Under the pieces are notes generated by a model. That model did no database searches. It was not told where the DNA came from and saw only the letters and a program-made list of their open reading frames with translations. Below, one piece after another: positions 43,103-51,411 of a DNA stretch of 64,000 nucleotides. The translations under genes and the position numbers were made by a program. Source of the DNA: Deltaproteobacteria bacterium (GTDB taxonomy: Bacteria; Desulfobacterota; Syntrophia; Syntrophales; JACQWR01); the NCBI GenBank assembly GCA_026388415.1, contig JAPLJV010000013.1, forward strand, positions 1 through 64,000, read 5' to 3'. Positions within the stretch are counted from its first letter, which is position 1, and every line of letters starts with the position of its first letter.

Positions 43103-44011
43103 ATGAAGAAAAATATGCCTAATCTTTACGAATTGATTGATATGAATAACCCGGCTACCATCATGGCAGAGGTCAGCAACATTGCCCTGACGATCAATCC
43201 CCAGGTTGACTTCAAACCTCTCGACGGCGTCTATCAGGATGTTCTGCGGTTGTTTGCCGGCAGCTTTCCCGGCTATCAGGGCTGCAAGACCGCCTACCAT
43301 GATATTTTTCATACCATGGACGTTTTACTGGCCTCCGTAAGATTGGTCCATGGCGCCGCGACGACCGGCGCCGCTTTCAGCGTTGATGATATCAACCATC
43401 TTATCCTGGCCGCCCTGATGCATGATACGGGCTATATTCAGCGGCAGAGCGAGTCCGGCGGCACGGGCGCCCAGTTTACGGCCGTCCATGTTGAGCGCAG
43501 CATTGAATTTGTATCATCCTATTTCCGGAACCATGCACAGATCAAGGTTGATTTGGAGGCGATGGCCCAGATTCTCCACTGTACGGGCCTGAACACGAAT
43601 ATCGAAGCTATTGCCTTCCGATCGGAGCAAACGCGCCTGCTCGGTTTTATTCTGGGCACGGGCGATCTGCTGGGGCAGATGTCGGACCGCTACTACGTCG
43701 AAAAGCTGCCGATTTTGTACCAAGAATTTCAGGAAGGCGGCATTCCGGGCTTTGCTTCGGACGTTGACCTCATGCGGGGAACACCGGGTTTCTATGCTAT
43801 GTCCAAACAGCGGTTCACCGATGTGCTGGGCGGCGTTAATCGCTTCATGAAAAATCACTTTCGCGCCCGCTGGGATATCAACGATGACCTTTATACATTA
43901 TCAATAGAAAGAAATCTTGCATTTCTGCAATCCTTTGTCGGCGTCCCGGATTGCAAAACGAAGCCTAAAAGAACATGTCGTCTTCCGGACGGTAACACCC
44001 ACTCATCCTGA
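43103..44011 (+). CDS. HD-domain phosphohydrolase (cyclic-nucleotide phosphodiesterase-like)
   Basis: A protein of about 302 residues. The metal-binding HD pattern appears in TAYHDIFHTMDVLLA and the core LAALMHDTGY, with further ligands near QILHCTGL and GTGDLLGQMSDR, arranged as in class I cyclic-nucleotide phosphodiesterase-like folds. The last residues (CRLPDGNTHSS) run into repeat R3, which provides the stop codon, so the C-terminal tail is probably not original. The substrate is unknown. GGAG lies shortly before the ATG. Confidence 0.75.
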   Translation: MKKNMPNLYELIDMNNPATIMAEVSNIALTINPQVDFKPLDGVYQDVLRLFAGSFPGYQGCKTAYHDIFHTMDVLLASVRLVHGAATTGAAFSVDDINHLILAALMHDTGYIQRQSESGGTGAQFTAVHVERSIEFVSSYFRNHAQIKVDLEAMAQILHCTGLNTNIEAIAFRSEQTRLLGFILGTGDLLGQMSDRYYVEKLPILYQEFQEGGIPGFASDVDLMRGTPGFYAMSKQRFTDVLGGVNRFMKNHFRARWDINDDLYTLSIERNLAFLQSFVGVPDCKTKPKRTCRLPDGNTHSS

Positions 44012-44024
44012 GCTTGTCGAAGGA
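44007..44024 (+). repeat. Repeat R3 fragment forming the stop of the HD-domain gene
   Basis: CCTGAGCTTGTCGAAGGA is identical to the core of the repeat inside the restriction-modification gene. The HD gene stop codon (TGA) lies inside it. Confidence 0.8.
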
Positions 44025-44089
44025 TAAAAGCATATCGGATGGTATGAAAAATATATCTTTTGATGTATGGTAAACGGCAACAAGCAGGG

Positions 44090-44142
44090 GTTAAGGGGTG
44101 ATTTTCATCCTTCGTTTTGCACGCCTCGGGCATGGGGATCAA
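44090..44142 (+). repeat. Dispersed palindromic repeat R1, partial copy 3
   Basis: TTAAGGGGTGATTTTCATCC, then CTTCG, GCACGCCTCGGGCATGG and GATC match the tail of the two other R1 copies. Only one arm of the hairpin is kept. Confidence 0.6.
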
Positions 44143-44831
44143 TAGGATGTTTTAATAATTCGCTCCCCCTCATCTTTAATAATATTCATCCGCTGCTCAA
44201 TGGCCAGGGCCTTTGACACTTCCTGCTTACCCTCGTAGTATGCTTTCAGCCGGGACAGATAAGCGAGCAGCGCCTTTTTCCAGCCCTCGGCGGATGCGGT
44301 GGCAATCGCGCTTTGCAGCACCGCTTCATTATCCTGCCCCAGACGCACCAGGATGCCAACAGCAACCAATTGGGCAAGCGGTTCGTTGATCTGCGCAATG
44401 GCCCGGAGGCTCTCATCGGTCCCTGTCCGCCGTAAGGCTGCGGCAAAATCAAGGTATTGCGCCGGCAACAGCTTTTCATCCACCTGGGCGCTGTTTCCCT
44501 GCAAAAAGGTGTAATAATTCCGGTTTGCCGGAGAGGGCTGAACGGCCTCAATCTTCAGGTACTCGGCGCCGGCCAGGTCCTGAAGCGTCGCCGTCTGCAA
44601 GGCCATCCGTATCAGGTATGACCTGGCCAGGATTTCCAAATCGCCGCTTTTCTTGATTTCCTTCAGGGCGTCATTAAACTCGAGGGCCGCGATCTTGTCC
44701 TGGCCGCTCAGATAATGTTTTTTGTAATTATCCAGTTGATTATTACCGGTGCTTAACCAGGATGCTGCGGGCTTGGTGGTTCCACACCCGACAAGCAACA
44801 GGAAGACGGCAATCCATAGGAATTTCTTCAT
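44139..44831 (-). CDS. Lipoprotein of the Mla-like operon
   Basis: A 230-residue lipoprotein with lipobox LLVGC near residue 16. The mature part is helical, with possible TPR-like repeats (ALEFNDALKEIKKSGDLEIL, LRAIAQINEPLAQLVAVGIL). Its start overlaps the mlaD-like stop (ATGA), so it is the last gene of the Mla-like operon. It may act as an outer-membrane acceptor, like the MlaA-type or a TPR lipoprotein, but no such homology is seen. Confidence 0.75.
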   Translation of the reverse strand: MKKFLWIAVFLLLVGCGTTKPAASWLSTGNNQLDNYKKHYLSGQDKIAALEFNDALKEIKKSGDLEILARSYLIRMALQTATLQDLAGAEYLKIEAVQPSPANRNYYTFLQGNSAQVDEKLLPAQYLDFAAALRRTGTDESLRAIAQINEPLAQLVAVGILVRLGQDNEAVLQSAIATASAEGWKKALLAYLSRLKAYYEGKQEVSKALAIEQRMNIIKDEGERIIKTSY

Positions 44832-45781
44832 GGCAACTTGATCTCCGGGGCTTTCTTGAAGGGGATTTTTTGCTCTATTTCCTTGACCAGTTCATTCAGG
44901 GAGAAGACGGTGGCGTCAATCTGCTCCCGCAATCCTTTCAGGTCCGAGGTGGAAGCGGCGGCATCAGTACTGAGTTTATTGATGTTATCCACGGTCGTGT
45001 CCAGCTTCTGCAATTTAGCCAGGACGTCCTGGAGCGACTTGTTGACCACAGGCAGCGTTCCCTCGTCACCGTAAAGCATCGCATCAGTTTTTGCCGCCAT
45101 CTTGTCTGCTTTTTGCAGAATGCCCTCCACCTGCGCGGTGATATCCTTGGTTTTCTTGATGGACGCGTAGAGGGCATCCAGGCTCTCCTGGTTGCCGATG
45201 GCCATCTCCACGAGCGACTTCTTTTGCGCCAGATTGCCCGTCAGTTGTTCCACATGAGCCAGCATCTTCTGGACACTGCCCTGCGGAGCAGCGACGGTGG
45301 CCGTGATGATTTCAACATTGCCCGCGATTCTGTTGACCTTGTCGAGCAGGGGGCGGGCTTGTTTAATCGTTTCATTGATATCGCTGACGTTGGTAACTTC
45401 CGGAACCTGAGTGGACGACAGGATGGAGCTTTGCAGATTATCCGTTACGACCACTATGCGCGCTGACCCGATCAGCGGTTTGTTGACGATGAAGGTGCTA
45501 TCCGTTCTAATCCACTTTACGTGACGTTCCGGTATCTTGATTTTTATCAGCACACTGCCGTCATTGCTCAGTTCCAGCGCATGCACCGTGCCGATTTTAA
45601 AACCGGAAAACACCACCGGCATCCCTTCCGTCAAGTCTTCCCCGGATTTGGCCGCCAGCGTGAAGGTATGTATCTTGGCAAAAAAGTCTTTTTTATAAGC
45701 TACATAGCCAATCGAGGCCGCAATCATGACGCTGGTAATAATCAGGAAGAGCCCTACTTTCAGTTCAATCTTCTGTATCAT
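44828..45781 (-). CDS. MlaD/MCE-domain membrane protein
   Basis: A 317-residue protein. An N-terminal membrane helix (about residues 9-28) precedes a single MCE domain (SGEDLTEGMPVVFSGFKIGT, IPERHVKWIRTDSTF). A long coiled-coil C-terminal part (QGSVQKMLAHVEQLTGNLAQ and beyond) follows, longer than in Escherichia coli MlaD. It binds lipids in transit between inner and outer membrane. It overlaps the ATPase-like gene by 17 bases and the lipoprotein gene by four. Confidence 0.9.
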   Translation of the reverse strand: MIQKIELKVGLFLIITSVMIAASIGYVAYKKDFFAKIHTFTLAAKSGEDLTEGMPVVFSGFKIGTVHALELSNDGSVLIKIKIPERHVKWIRTDSTFIVNKPLIGSARIVVVTDNLQSSILSSTQVPEVTNVSDINETIKQARPLLDKVNRIAGNVEIITATVAAPQGSVQKMLAHVEQLTGNLAQKKSLVEMAIGNQESLDALYASIKKTKDITAQVEGILQKADKMAAKTDAMLYGDEGTLPVVNKSLQDVLAKLQKLDTTVDNINKLSTDAAASTSDLKGLREQIDATVFSLNELVKEIEQKIPFKKAPEIKLP

Positions 45782-46235
45782 TTATCAGTCCATATCGGTT
45801 TTTTTCCTGGGCGTAGTCCAGGATATCGCACCTGGTAAACAGATCTTCTATCTTGCCCAGGATCTCATAAATAAAGGTTGTATCCTTAAGATAGGGCAGC
45901 ATCGTATAAGGGCGATCAATGACAATGACGGCCTGGGAAACCATAGCAGCCCGTAACACCTTCACGCAAAACCGTTCTTCTTCAGAGAGCATCGGATTGC
46001 GCTTATCGGCAATCCGTTCCAGGCCGAACCTCTGCAGGCTTTGCATAACAAAGGCCCGGGCATTTTTTTGTGATGCCTGCTGATGATTCTGATATACGAG
46101 AGCGATATTTATCCACACGTCCAGATTGGATATGAGCGGCACTGTCAATGAAACCATCCCCAGGCGTTGCCCAAGAGTGCCTTGCAAATCAGCCAGTTCC
46201 TGAGCGATCGCTTCCTGGTCGGCAAAAAGCCTCAC
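45765..46235 (-). CDS. Degenerate ABC ATPase-like protein of the Mla operon (no Walker A)
   Basis: A 156-residue protein occupying the mlaF place between permease and MCE genes. It aligns with the middle and C-terminal half of ABC ATPases: LGMVSLTVPLISNLDVWINI is the Q-loop region (Gln not kept), LSEEERFCVKVLRAA the LSGGQ signature region, and AVIVIDRP the Walker B strand with Arg108 in place of the catalytic Glu. The entire N-terminal region with the Walker A P-loop is absent. The GTG start overlaps the permease stop (GTGA), so there is no room for it. It should not hydrolyse ATP by itself. It may be a structural remnant, or partner a full ATPase elsewhere. Confidence 0.75.
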   Translation of the reverse strand: MRLFADQEAIAQELADLQGTLGQRLGMVSLTVPLISNLDVWINIALVYQNHQQASQKNARAFVMQSLQRFGLERIADKRNPMLSEEERFCVKVLRAAMVSQAVIVIDRPYTMLPYLKDTTFIYEILGKIEDLFTRCDILDYAQEKNRYGLINDTED

Positions 46236-47017
46236 ATGGATCTTGCGGTTAATGTCAGCACCTCAATTACAATTATGGCAATAAAAACCTTGACCATGCC
46301 GTTGAGTACGGCTACCGGAATGCTCGTCAGGTCATCGGAGGCGTTCAGCCCGGAGCGAATCGGAATCAACGTGATAAAAAATCCGAAGGTAGAACATTTT
46401 ATCAGCAGAATGAGTATATCAGAAACCTCTGCAGAATTTAACAAAAGATTTGCGTAGGCGTCCAGACTCATATCGAAGATCAGATTGGAAGAGATAAATC
46501 CCGTTGCCAAAACAACGATGGAAAATATGCCGCTCAATAAGACCACCGAGACAACGCCACTGATAACCCGGGGGACAAATAGATAACTGATGATGTCAAT
46601 ATGAAATACCTCCAGGGTATGCAGCTCTTTATTGACCTTCATGGTGGCGATTTCAGCATTCATAGCTGAACTGGAACGCAGGGCCAGCAAAAGAACCGTA
46701 AGAAAAGGCGCTAATTCCGTAACCACAAAGCCCATAATTATGCGGCCCAGATATTCGGCCAAGCCCAGCGCCTGAAGAATTTGCACAAAAATGCCGATGA
46801 GCAAAAAGCCGATGATGATCGAAACGGTTAGAAATAACGGTAAAATCTGGATGGCTGTAAAATATATCTGGTTGATCAACACCATCACCGCGGTGCTGCT
46901 ATAGGATTTTCTCTGAAATAGTTTCTGCACTATTTTCCAGGCCAGGGAAAAATAATCCTGCCAGGCTTTAGATGTATTGATAGCGGCTTTGCCTACGTAC
47001 GTAACAGCCGAGAGCAT
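46232..47017 (-). CDS. mlaE: MlaE-family permease
   Basis: A protein of about 261 residues with five or six membrane helices. MlaE-type signatures include LRSSSAMNAEIATMKVNKEL and the preceding GRIIMGFVVTELAPFLT. The ATG with GGGG eight bases upstream was chosen over one eight codons earlier. It is the first gene of the operon permease, ATPase-like, MCE protein, lipoprotein. The set should move phospholipids between the membranes, but the degenerate ATPase is unusual. Confidence 0.9.
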   Translation of the reverse strand: MLSAVTYVGKAAINTSKAWQDYFSLAWKIVQKLFQRKSYSSTAVMVLINQIYFTAIQILPLFLTVSIIIGFLLIGIFVQILQALGLAEYLGRIIMGFVVTELAPFLTVLLLALRSSSAMNAEIATMKVNKELHTLEVFHIDIISYLFVPRVISGVVSVVLLSGIFSIVVLATGFISSNLIFDMSLDAYANLLLNSAEVSDILILLIKCSTFGFFITLIPIRSGLNASDDLTSIPVAVLNGMVKVFIAIIVIEVLTLTARSM

Positions 47018-47082
47018 GTGTTGACCCCTTGTTTGTCTCAAGTCTGCCGGATGCTATCATATCAAACACGGAAGCGCAATGG

Positions 47083-47106
47083 GCATACCGGCGAAAGCCG
47101 GTATGC
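47083..47106. repeat. Small perfect hairpin between the permease and cupin genes
   Basis: GCATACCGGC and GCCGGTATGC are exact inverted repeats around GAAA. It resembles the small palindromes of R4 and may stabilise an mRNA end. Confidence 0.5.
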
Positions 47107-47134
47107 GGAACTGCTAAAGCCACAAGTATTGGTA

Positions 47135-47458
47135 TCAGTATTTTACCGCCAGCCAGATGGTCTCTGCATCCTCCACCGTCCATGCCACCCGGTGCCGGAC
47201 ATGGGCCGGTATGTTTATGTAATCGCCGGCGGTCAGTTCCACGGCAGCGGTTTCTCCTTCAAAAGACAGGGCTGCCTTGCCTTGCAGGAGCAGCACCCAC
47301 TCGTTGTAATCCTGATCATACCAGAATCCCTCGACCGAGCAGTGTCCTCGTGAAATGATCCGTTCGATCTTGACCGCCGACGATGCGGCCAGGATCTCCG
47401 TGATTTCATCGGGGATTTGCTCTGGTATGGTTGACCGGATATTGCCTTTTGCCAGCAT
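47135..47458 (-). CDS. Cupin-domain protein
   Basis: A 107-residue cupin. The metal motifs are present in part: SVEGFWYDQDYNEWVLLLQG (motif 1 region) and AGDYINIPAHVRHRVAWT (motif 2), with the C-terminal TIWLAVKY. Such proteins often bind small molecules or metals. It lies next to a tex relic, whose open frame overlaps the start. Confidence 0.82.
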   Translation of the reverse strand: MLAKGNIRSTIPEQIPDEITEILAASSAVKIERIISRGHCSVEGFWYDQDYNEWVLLLQGKAALSFEGETAAVELTAGDYINIPAHVRHRVAWTVEDAETIWLAVKY

Positions 47459-47485
47459 GGTATCCTCGCTCCATCAGCATTAACA

Positions 47486-47660
47486 GTTTCATAATAATTC
47501 CCGGCAGTTGTATGCCAGGTGAGAGGCCTTCAAGTTGTAGAATTCCGGCGGCAAACTGGAAGGCCGCGAATTGCTCTCTAGGATCCCGTCCGGGTTCGGC
47601 CAGCTCGGCAAGAATATCGTTGAGTGTCGGAATGCCTATCAATTTTCGAAGGACAAAATT
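47486..47660 (-). pseudogene. Fragment of the transcription accessory protein Tex
   Basis: About 50 residues, IPTLNDILAELAEPGRDPRE then FAAFQFAAGILQLEGLSPGI and QLPGIIMKLL, match the region leading into the S1 domain of Tex. No start and no further domains are present, so it is a relic. Confidence 0.75.
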
Positions 47661-47670
47661 AATGATTACG

Positions 47671-47730
47671 CATTGAACTCAAGCATTTTCTTCAAGGTCG
47701 GCATTTTACTGACTTCAGGAAGCTATACGT
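47671..47730 (+). repeat. Dispersed repeat R2, copy 2
   Basis: CATTGAACTCAAGCATTTTC, TTCAAGG and TTCAGGAAGCTATACG repeat the sequence near 2.77 kb and 27.13 kb. The rest of the gap up to 47.9 kb shows nothing else I can support. Confidence 0.6.
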
Positions 47731-47898
47731 AGCAAAATCTGTTTTTCTTATTGATGTTGATACGTTACCCTGTGTTTGCAATATCCATAAATTCTGTATC
47801 CGTCAAGTTATTTTTTAGAGAATATTTTCATTCCAATCATTGATGTTCTTTTTGAAATGTGCAATATTGGCACCCAATTCTGTTATGGAGGTGAGGAA

Positions 47899-48465
47899 AT
47901 GAAAGTTATTGGAATTGTTGGCAGTCCTCGTAAGAATGGCAACACCGAGCTATTGACTGCCCATACGCTCAAAGCAATCGCGGAGGAAGGTTTGGATACT
48001 GAACTCATCTCCTTGTCCGGTCTGGACATAAAAGGCTGCACCGCCTGCATGGCCTGCAGTAAGCAAGAACTCTGTTCTATTGATGATGATTTCTTTCCCG
48101 TTTACCTCAAGATGAAGGAGGCTGATGGTATAATTCTGGCCTCTCCGGTGTACTATGGCTCAGCTACGGCTCTTATAAAAGCGCTCATTGAACGAGCAGG
48201 CTACATCTCACGCTATAATGGCGAGCCATTCAAGGGCAAGGTAGGAGGCCCTTTAGTGGTGGCGCGCAGGGCGGGCCATAACTTCACCATAGCCCAACTG
48301 ACATTTTGGTTCCAGATTCTGGGCCTCGTGGTGCCAGGTTCAACATATTGGAATGTGGCCTTTGGTCGTGAGAAGGGCGAGGTATTAAATGACGAAGAGG
48401 GCATGAAAACAGCCTGGACCTTCGGCAAGAATATGGCTTTAGTGGTGAAAAAGCTTCATGGTTAA
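47899..48465 (+). CDS. Flavodoxin-fold NADPH-dependent FMN reductase / iron-sulfur flavoprotein-like
   Basis: A 188-residue protein. The N-terminal FMN-binding loop is GIVGSPRKNGNTELL; the mid-strand is GIILASPVYYGSATALIKAL. CTACMACSKQELC in the first third has four Cys, spaced as in iron-sulfur flavoproteins. GGAGGTGAGG precedes the ATG. It may transfer electrons between NAD(P)H or ferredoxin and an unknown partner. A broken relative sits at 4.3 kb. Confidence 0.85.
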   Translation: MKVIGIVGSPRKNGNTELLTAHTLKAIAEEGLDTELISLSGLDIKGCTACMACSKQELCSIDDDFFPVYLKMKEADGIILASPVYYGSATALIKALIERAGYISRYNGEPFKGKVGGPLVVARRAGHNFTIAQLTFWFQILGLVVPGSTYWNVAFGREKGEVLNDEEGMKTAWTFGKNMALVVKKLHG

Positions 48466-48492
48466 TACGAACACTGTGGGCGGAGGTATATC

Positions 48493-49902
48493 GTGCTGAA
48501 CAAAACCGTCATTGATCACCTCCGGCAGAAGGTCGGCGCCGGAAACGTTTACCACGAAAGAGAGGATCTCCTCGTTTACGGCTATGACGCCACACCGGAA
48601 ATCGCGGGGTTTCCCGACGTGGCGGTCTTTCCGGAAAACCGGGAGGGATTGCAGGCCGCCCTGGAGGTGAGCCGCTGTGAGGGTCTTGCCGTTACCCCCC
48701 GCGGCGCCGCAACCGGCCTCTCCGGAGGCAGCACTCCTTGCCGGGGAGGCATGGTCCTCGGCCTCACGCGGATGAACCGGATCCTGGAGCTCGATGAGGA
48801 GAATCTGACCTTGACCGCCGAAGCGGGCGTCATCACGGTTGATCTCTTCAATGCCGCTGCGGCCAAGGGTCTCTTCTACCCGCCCGACCCCGGTTCGCAG
48901 AACGTATCAACGCTCGGCGGCAACGTTGCGGAGAACGCAGGCGGCCTCCGGGGCCTCAAATACGGCGTTACCCGAAACTACGTGATGGCCCTTTCCGGCT
49001 TCCTCTACGACGGCACTGAATTTCACGCCGGCAACAAATGCGTCAAGGATGTGGCCGGCTACTCACTGCGCGACCTGCTGGTCGGCAGCGAGGGGACACT
49101 TGGCATTATCACGGAGGTGACTGTCCGTCTGATCAACCCGCCGCAGGACAAGCGGACGCTGCTCGCCTACTTCCGGGATATCCGGACCGCCGGCGAGGCA
49201 GTTTCCAAAATCATCGCCGCGCGAATCACCCCCGCAACCCTTGAAATCATGGACAAGACGACGATCAATTGCGTGGAGGACTACGCCGGAATCGGCCTCC
49301 CGCGCGAGATGGGGGCGCTCCTGCTGATCGAGGTGGACGGCCACCCCGCGGTCGTCGCCGAAGAGGCGGAAGGGGTGCGGAAAATTCTCGAGGAGGTCCG
49401 GGCGGACGTGATCCGCCAGGCCGCAAACGCCGAGGAGGCCGCCCAGCTCGCCGCCGCGCGGCGGACTGCCCTTTCTGCCGTGGCCCGCGTTTCCCCGACC
49501 ACCATCCTCGAAGATGCCACCGTGCCGCGGAGCCGCCTCGCCGAGACCTTCGCCGAGATCGAACGGCTCAAGGAGAAATACGGCATCCGCGTCGCCACCT
49601 TCGGTCATGCCGGCGACGGCAACCTTCACCCCACAGCGGTGACCGACGAGCGGAACCGGGAGGAGGTTGCCCGGGTCCACGCCTTCTTCTCCGATCTTTA
49701 CGAAAAGGTGCTTTCCATGGGGGGCACCGTATCAGGTGAGCACGGGATCGGCATCGCCAAGAAGGGCTACCTGCTGCGCCAGTTCGGTGAGGGGGGCATC
49801 GGCGTTATGCGCCGGATCAAGCACGCCTTCGATCCGGACGGCCGCCTCAATCCGGGGAAGATATTCCTTGATGCAGAAGTCCCGGGAGGAACAAATGGCT
49901 GA
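48493..49902 (+). CDS. FAD-linked glycolate/D-lactate dehydrogenase subunit (GlcD-like)
   Basis: A 469-residue PCMH-type flavoprotein. The FAD-binding region has PRGAATGLSGGSTPCRGG, YPPDPGSQNVSTLGGNVAEN and VGSEGTLGIITEV; the C-terminal domain includes GHAGDGNLHPT and SGEHGIG. It oxidises a 2-hydroxyacid. A GTG start has GGAGG seven or eight bases upstream. The next gene overlaps by eight bases and encodes the Fe-S partner, so the two should form one complex. Confidence 0.9.
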   Translation: MLNKTVIDHLRQKVGAGNVYHEREDLLVYGYDATPEIAGFPDVAVFPENREGLQAALEVSRCEGLAVTPRGAATGLSGGSTPCRGGMVLGLTRMNRILELDEENLTLTAEAGVITVDLFNAAAAKGLFYPPDPGSQNVSTLGGNVAENAGGLRGLKYGVTRNYVMALSGFLYDGTEFHAGNKCVKDVAGYSLRDLLVGSEGTLGIITEVTVRLINPPQDKRTLLAYFRDIRTAGEAVSKIIAARITPATLEIMDKTTINCVEDYAGIGLPREMGALLLIEVDGHPAVVAEEAEGVRKILEEVRADVIRQAANAEEAAQLAAARRTALSAVARVSPTTILEDATVPRSRLAETFAEIERLKEKYGIRVATFGHAGDGNLHPTAVTDERNREEVARVHAFFSDLYEKVLSMGGTVSGEHGIGIAKKGYLLRQFGEGGIGVMRRIKHAFDPDGRLNPGKIFLDAEVPGGTNG

Positions 49903-51196
49903 GCGCTCTCCCTCGGGCAACTTTCATCCGCAGGACGCCCCGGGTTACGAATCCATCCTCCAGTGCATGCGCTGCGGCTTCTGCCTCGCGGTTTGCCCCA
50001 CCTATGCGCTGACAAACCGGGAAAGATCGAGCCCCCGGGGCCGGGCGGCCCTTGCCCGCGCCGTCGCCGAGGGGAGGCTGGAATTCACCCCCGCCGTCCG
50101 GGACGAATCGTTTTTCTGCTTAGACTGCAAGGCCTGCTCCACCGCCTGCCCGTCCGGGGTCCGCGTCGGAACGATCATGGAGTTCTGCCGCAGCCAGGCA
50201 CAGGTTTTCCACCCCCCTTCTCTCCCCGCCGGAATGCTGCGGGATTTCATCCTGAAACGGATGCTCCCCTCGCCCGCGCTGATGGAGGGCTCCCTGCTAC
50301 CCGTCCGCCTCTACCAGCGGCTCGGCCTCCAGTGGGCGGTCCACCGTCTCGGCATCAGCCGGTTCCTGCCTGCCACGCTCGTCAAAATGGAAGGGATTCT
50401 CCCCAAACTGACCCCTCCGCTGCGCCTGGAGATTCCCGAGATGATCCCCGCCCAGGGGAAAAAGCGGGGCCGCGTCGGCTTCTTCCTCGGCTGCGCGATG
50501 AGTCTGGTCTTCCCGGAGGTGTCCCGCCAGACGGCCCGTATCCTCTCCCAGCAGGGTTTCGATGTCGTTACGCCGAGGGAGGTAAAGTGCTGCGGGGCGC
50601 CCCATTTGGCCGAAGGGGACCGTGAAACAGCCAGGAGCCTTGCCCGGATCAACATTGACCTTTTCCTCTCCCTGGACGTCGCTTTTATCGTGACCGACTG
50701 CGCCGGCTGTGGCTGTGCGCTCAAGGAATACGAGGAGCTGCTGGAAGGGCGGGACGATCAGGAACGAGTCGGCCGTTTCCGGGCGAAAATCCGCGATATC
50801 TCAGAATTTCTTGTGGAGGTCGGCATCCGGACCGAGGAACTCCGGCCGGTACCGCTTAGCGTCACCTATCACGAGCCCTGTCACCTCGTGCACGGCCAGG
50901 GTCTTTCCGGCCCGCCGCGTCAGGTCATTCGGACGATTCCCGGGATCGAACTGCGAGAGATGAAGGAATCCAACTGGTGCTGCGGCATGGCAGGCTCCTT
51001 CGCCCTGAAGGAACTGGAGACCAGCCGCCAATTACTGGAACGGAAACTCGCCCATGTCCAGGCCACCGGCGCCGACACCCTCGTGACGGCCAACCCGGGC
51101 TGCCATCTCCAGCTTGCCTGGGGTGTCCGCGAACTCGGCATGAAACAACCAGTCCTGCATCTTGTGGAGCTCCTGGGACGCTCCCTCCCCGCATGA
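49895..51196 (+). CDS. Fe-S oxidoreductase subunit (GlcF-like, CCG-domain)
   Basis: A 433-residue protein. Two 4Fe-4S motifs (CMRCGFCLAVCP and CLDCKACSTACP) are followed by two CCG domains with KCCGAPHLAEGD and NWCCGMAGSF, as in GlcF and HdrD-like proteins. It takes electrons from the flavoprotein encoded upstream. The ATG at the overlap, with GGGAGGA ahead, gives the right N-terminus; longer in-frame extensions belong to the shadow of the upstream gene. Confidence 0.9.
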   Translation: MAERSPSGNFHPQDAPGYESILQCMRCGFCLAVCPTYALTNRERSSPRGRAALARAVAEGRLEFTPAVRDESFFCLDCKACSTACPSGVRVGTIMEFCRSQAQVFHPPSLPAGMLRDFILKRMLPSPALMEGSLLPVRLYQRLGLQWAVHRLGISRFLPATLVKMEGILPKLTPPLRLEIPEMIPAQGKKRGRVGFFLGCAMSLVFPEVSRQTARILSQQGFDVVTPREVKCCGAPHLAEGDRETARSLARINIDLFLSLDVAFIVTDCAGCGCALKEYEELLEGRDDQERVGRFRAKIRDISEFLVEVGIRTEELRPVPLSVTYHEPCHLVHGQGLSGPPRQVIRTIPGIELREMKESNWCCGMAGSFALKELETSRQLLERKLAHVQATGADTLVTANPGCHLQLAWGVRELGMKQPVLHLVELLGRSLPA

Positions 51197-51236
51197 CCTT
51201 AACGAGGGAATAACAACCATGTAGGAGGTAACAACC

Positions 51237-51359
51237 GTGTTCGATCCTAAGGAAAGAATCATGTTATTGCCCTCTACACTCACACCTATGATGCGAAGCG
51301 TAACTTCTGTGGATTTGAATTATGGAAAAAGGCAAGTGGTACTGGCGCCGATTTGCTAG
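51237..51359 (+). CDS. Small ORF with a strong ribosome binding site
   Basis: A GTG-started 40-residue frame (MFDPKERIMLLPSTLTPMM when GTG is read as Met) preceded by AGGAGG, in the gap between the glcF-like and MFS genes. The leader has a duplicated phrase (TAACAACC). No family recognised; it could be a leader peptide or a relic. Confidence 0.3.
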   Translation: MFDPKERIMLLPSTLTPMMRSVTSVDLNYGKRQVVLAPIC

Positions 51360-51411
51360 ACGATGACACGGATTCCACGGCATCGGGCCCGGTGCTCCCC
51401 AGGAGAAATTC

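Noticed and set aside
49667-49894. Extension of the glcF-like gene into the glcD-like gene
   Set aside because: It overlaps the end of a well-supported gene and precedes a good ribosome binding site and start.
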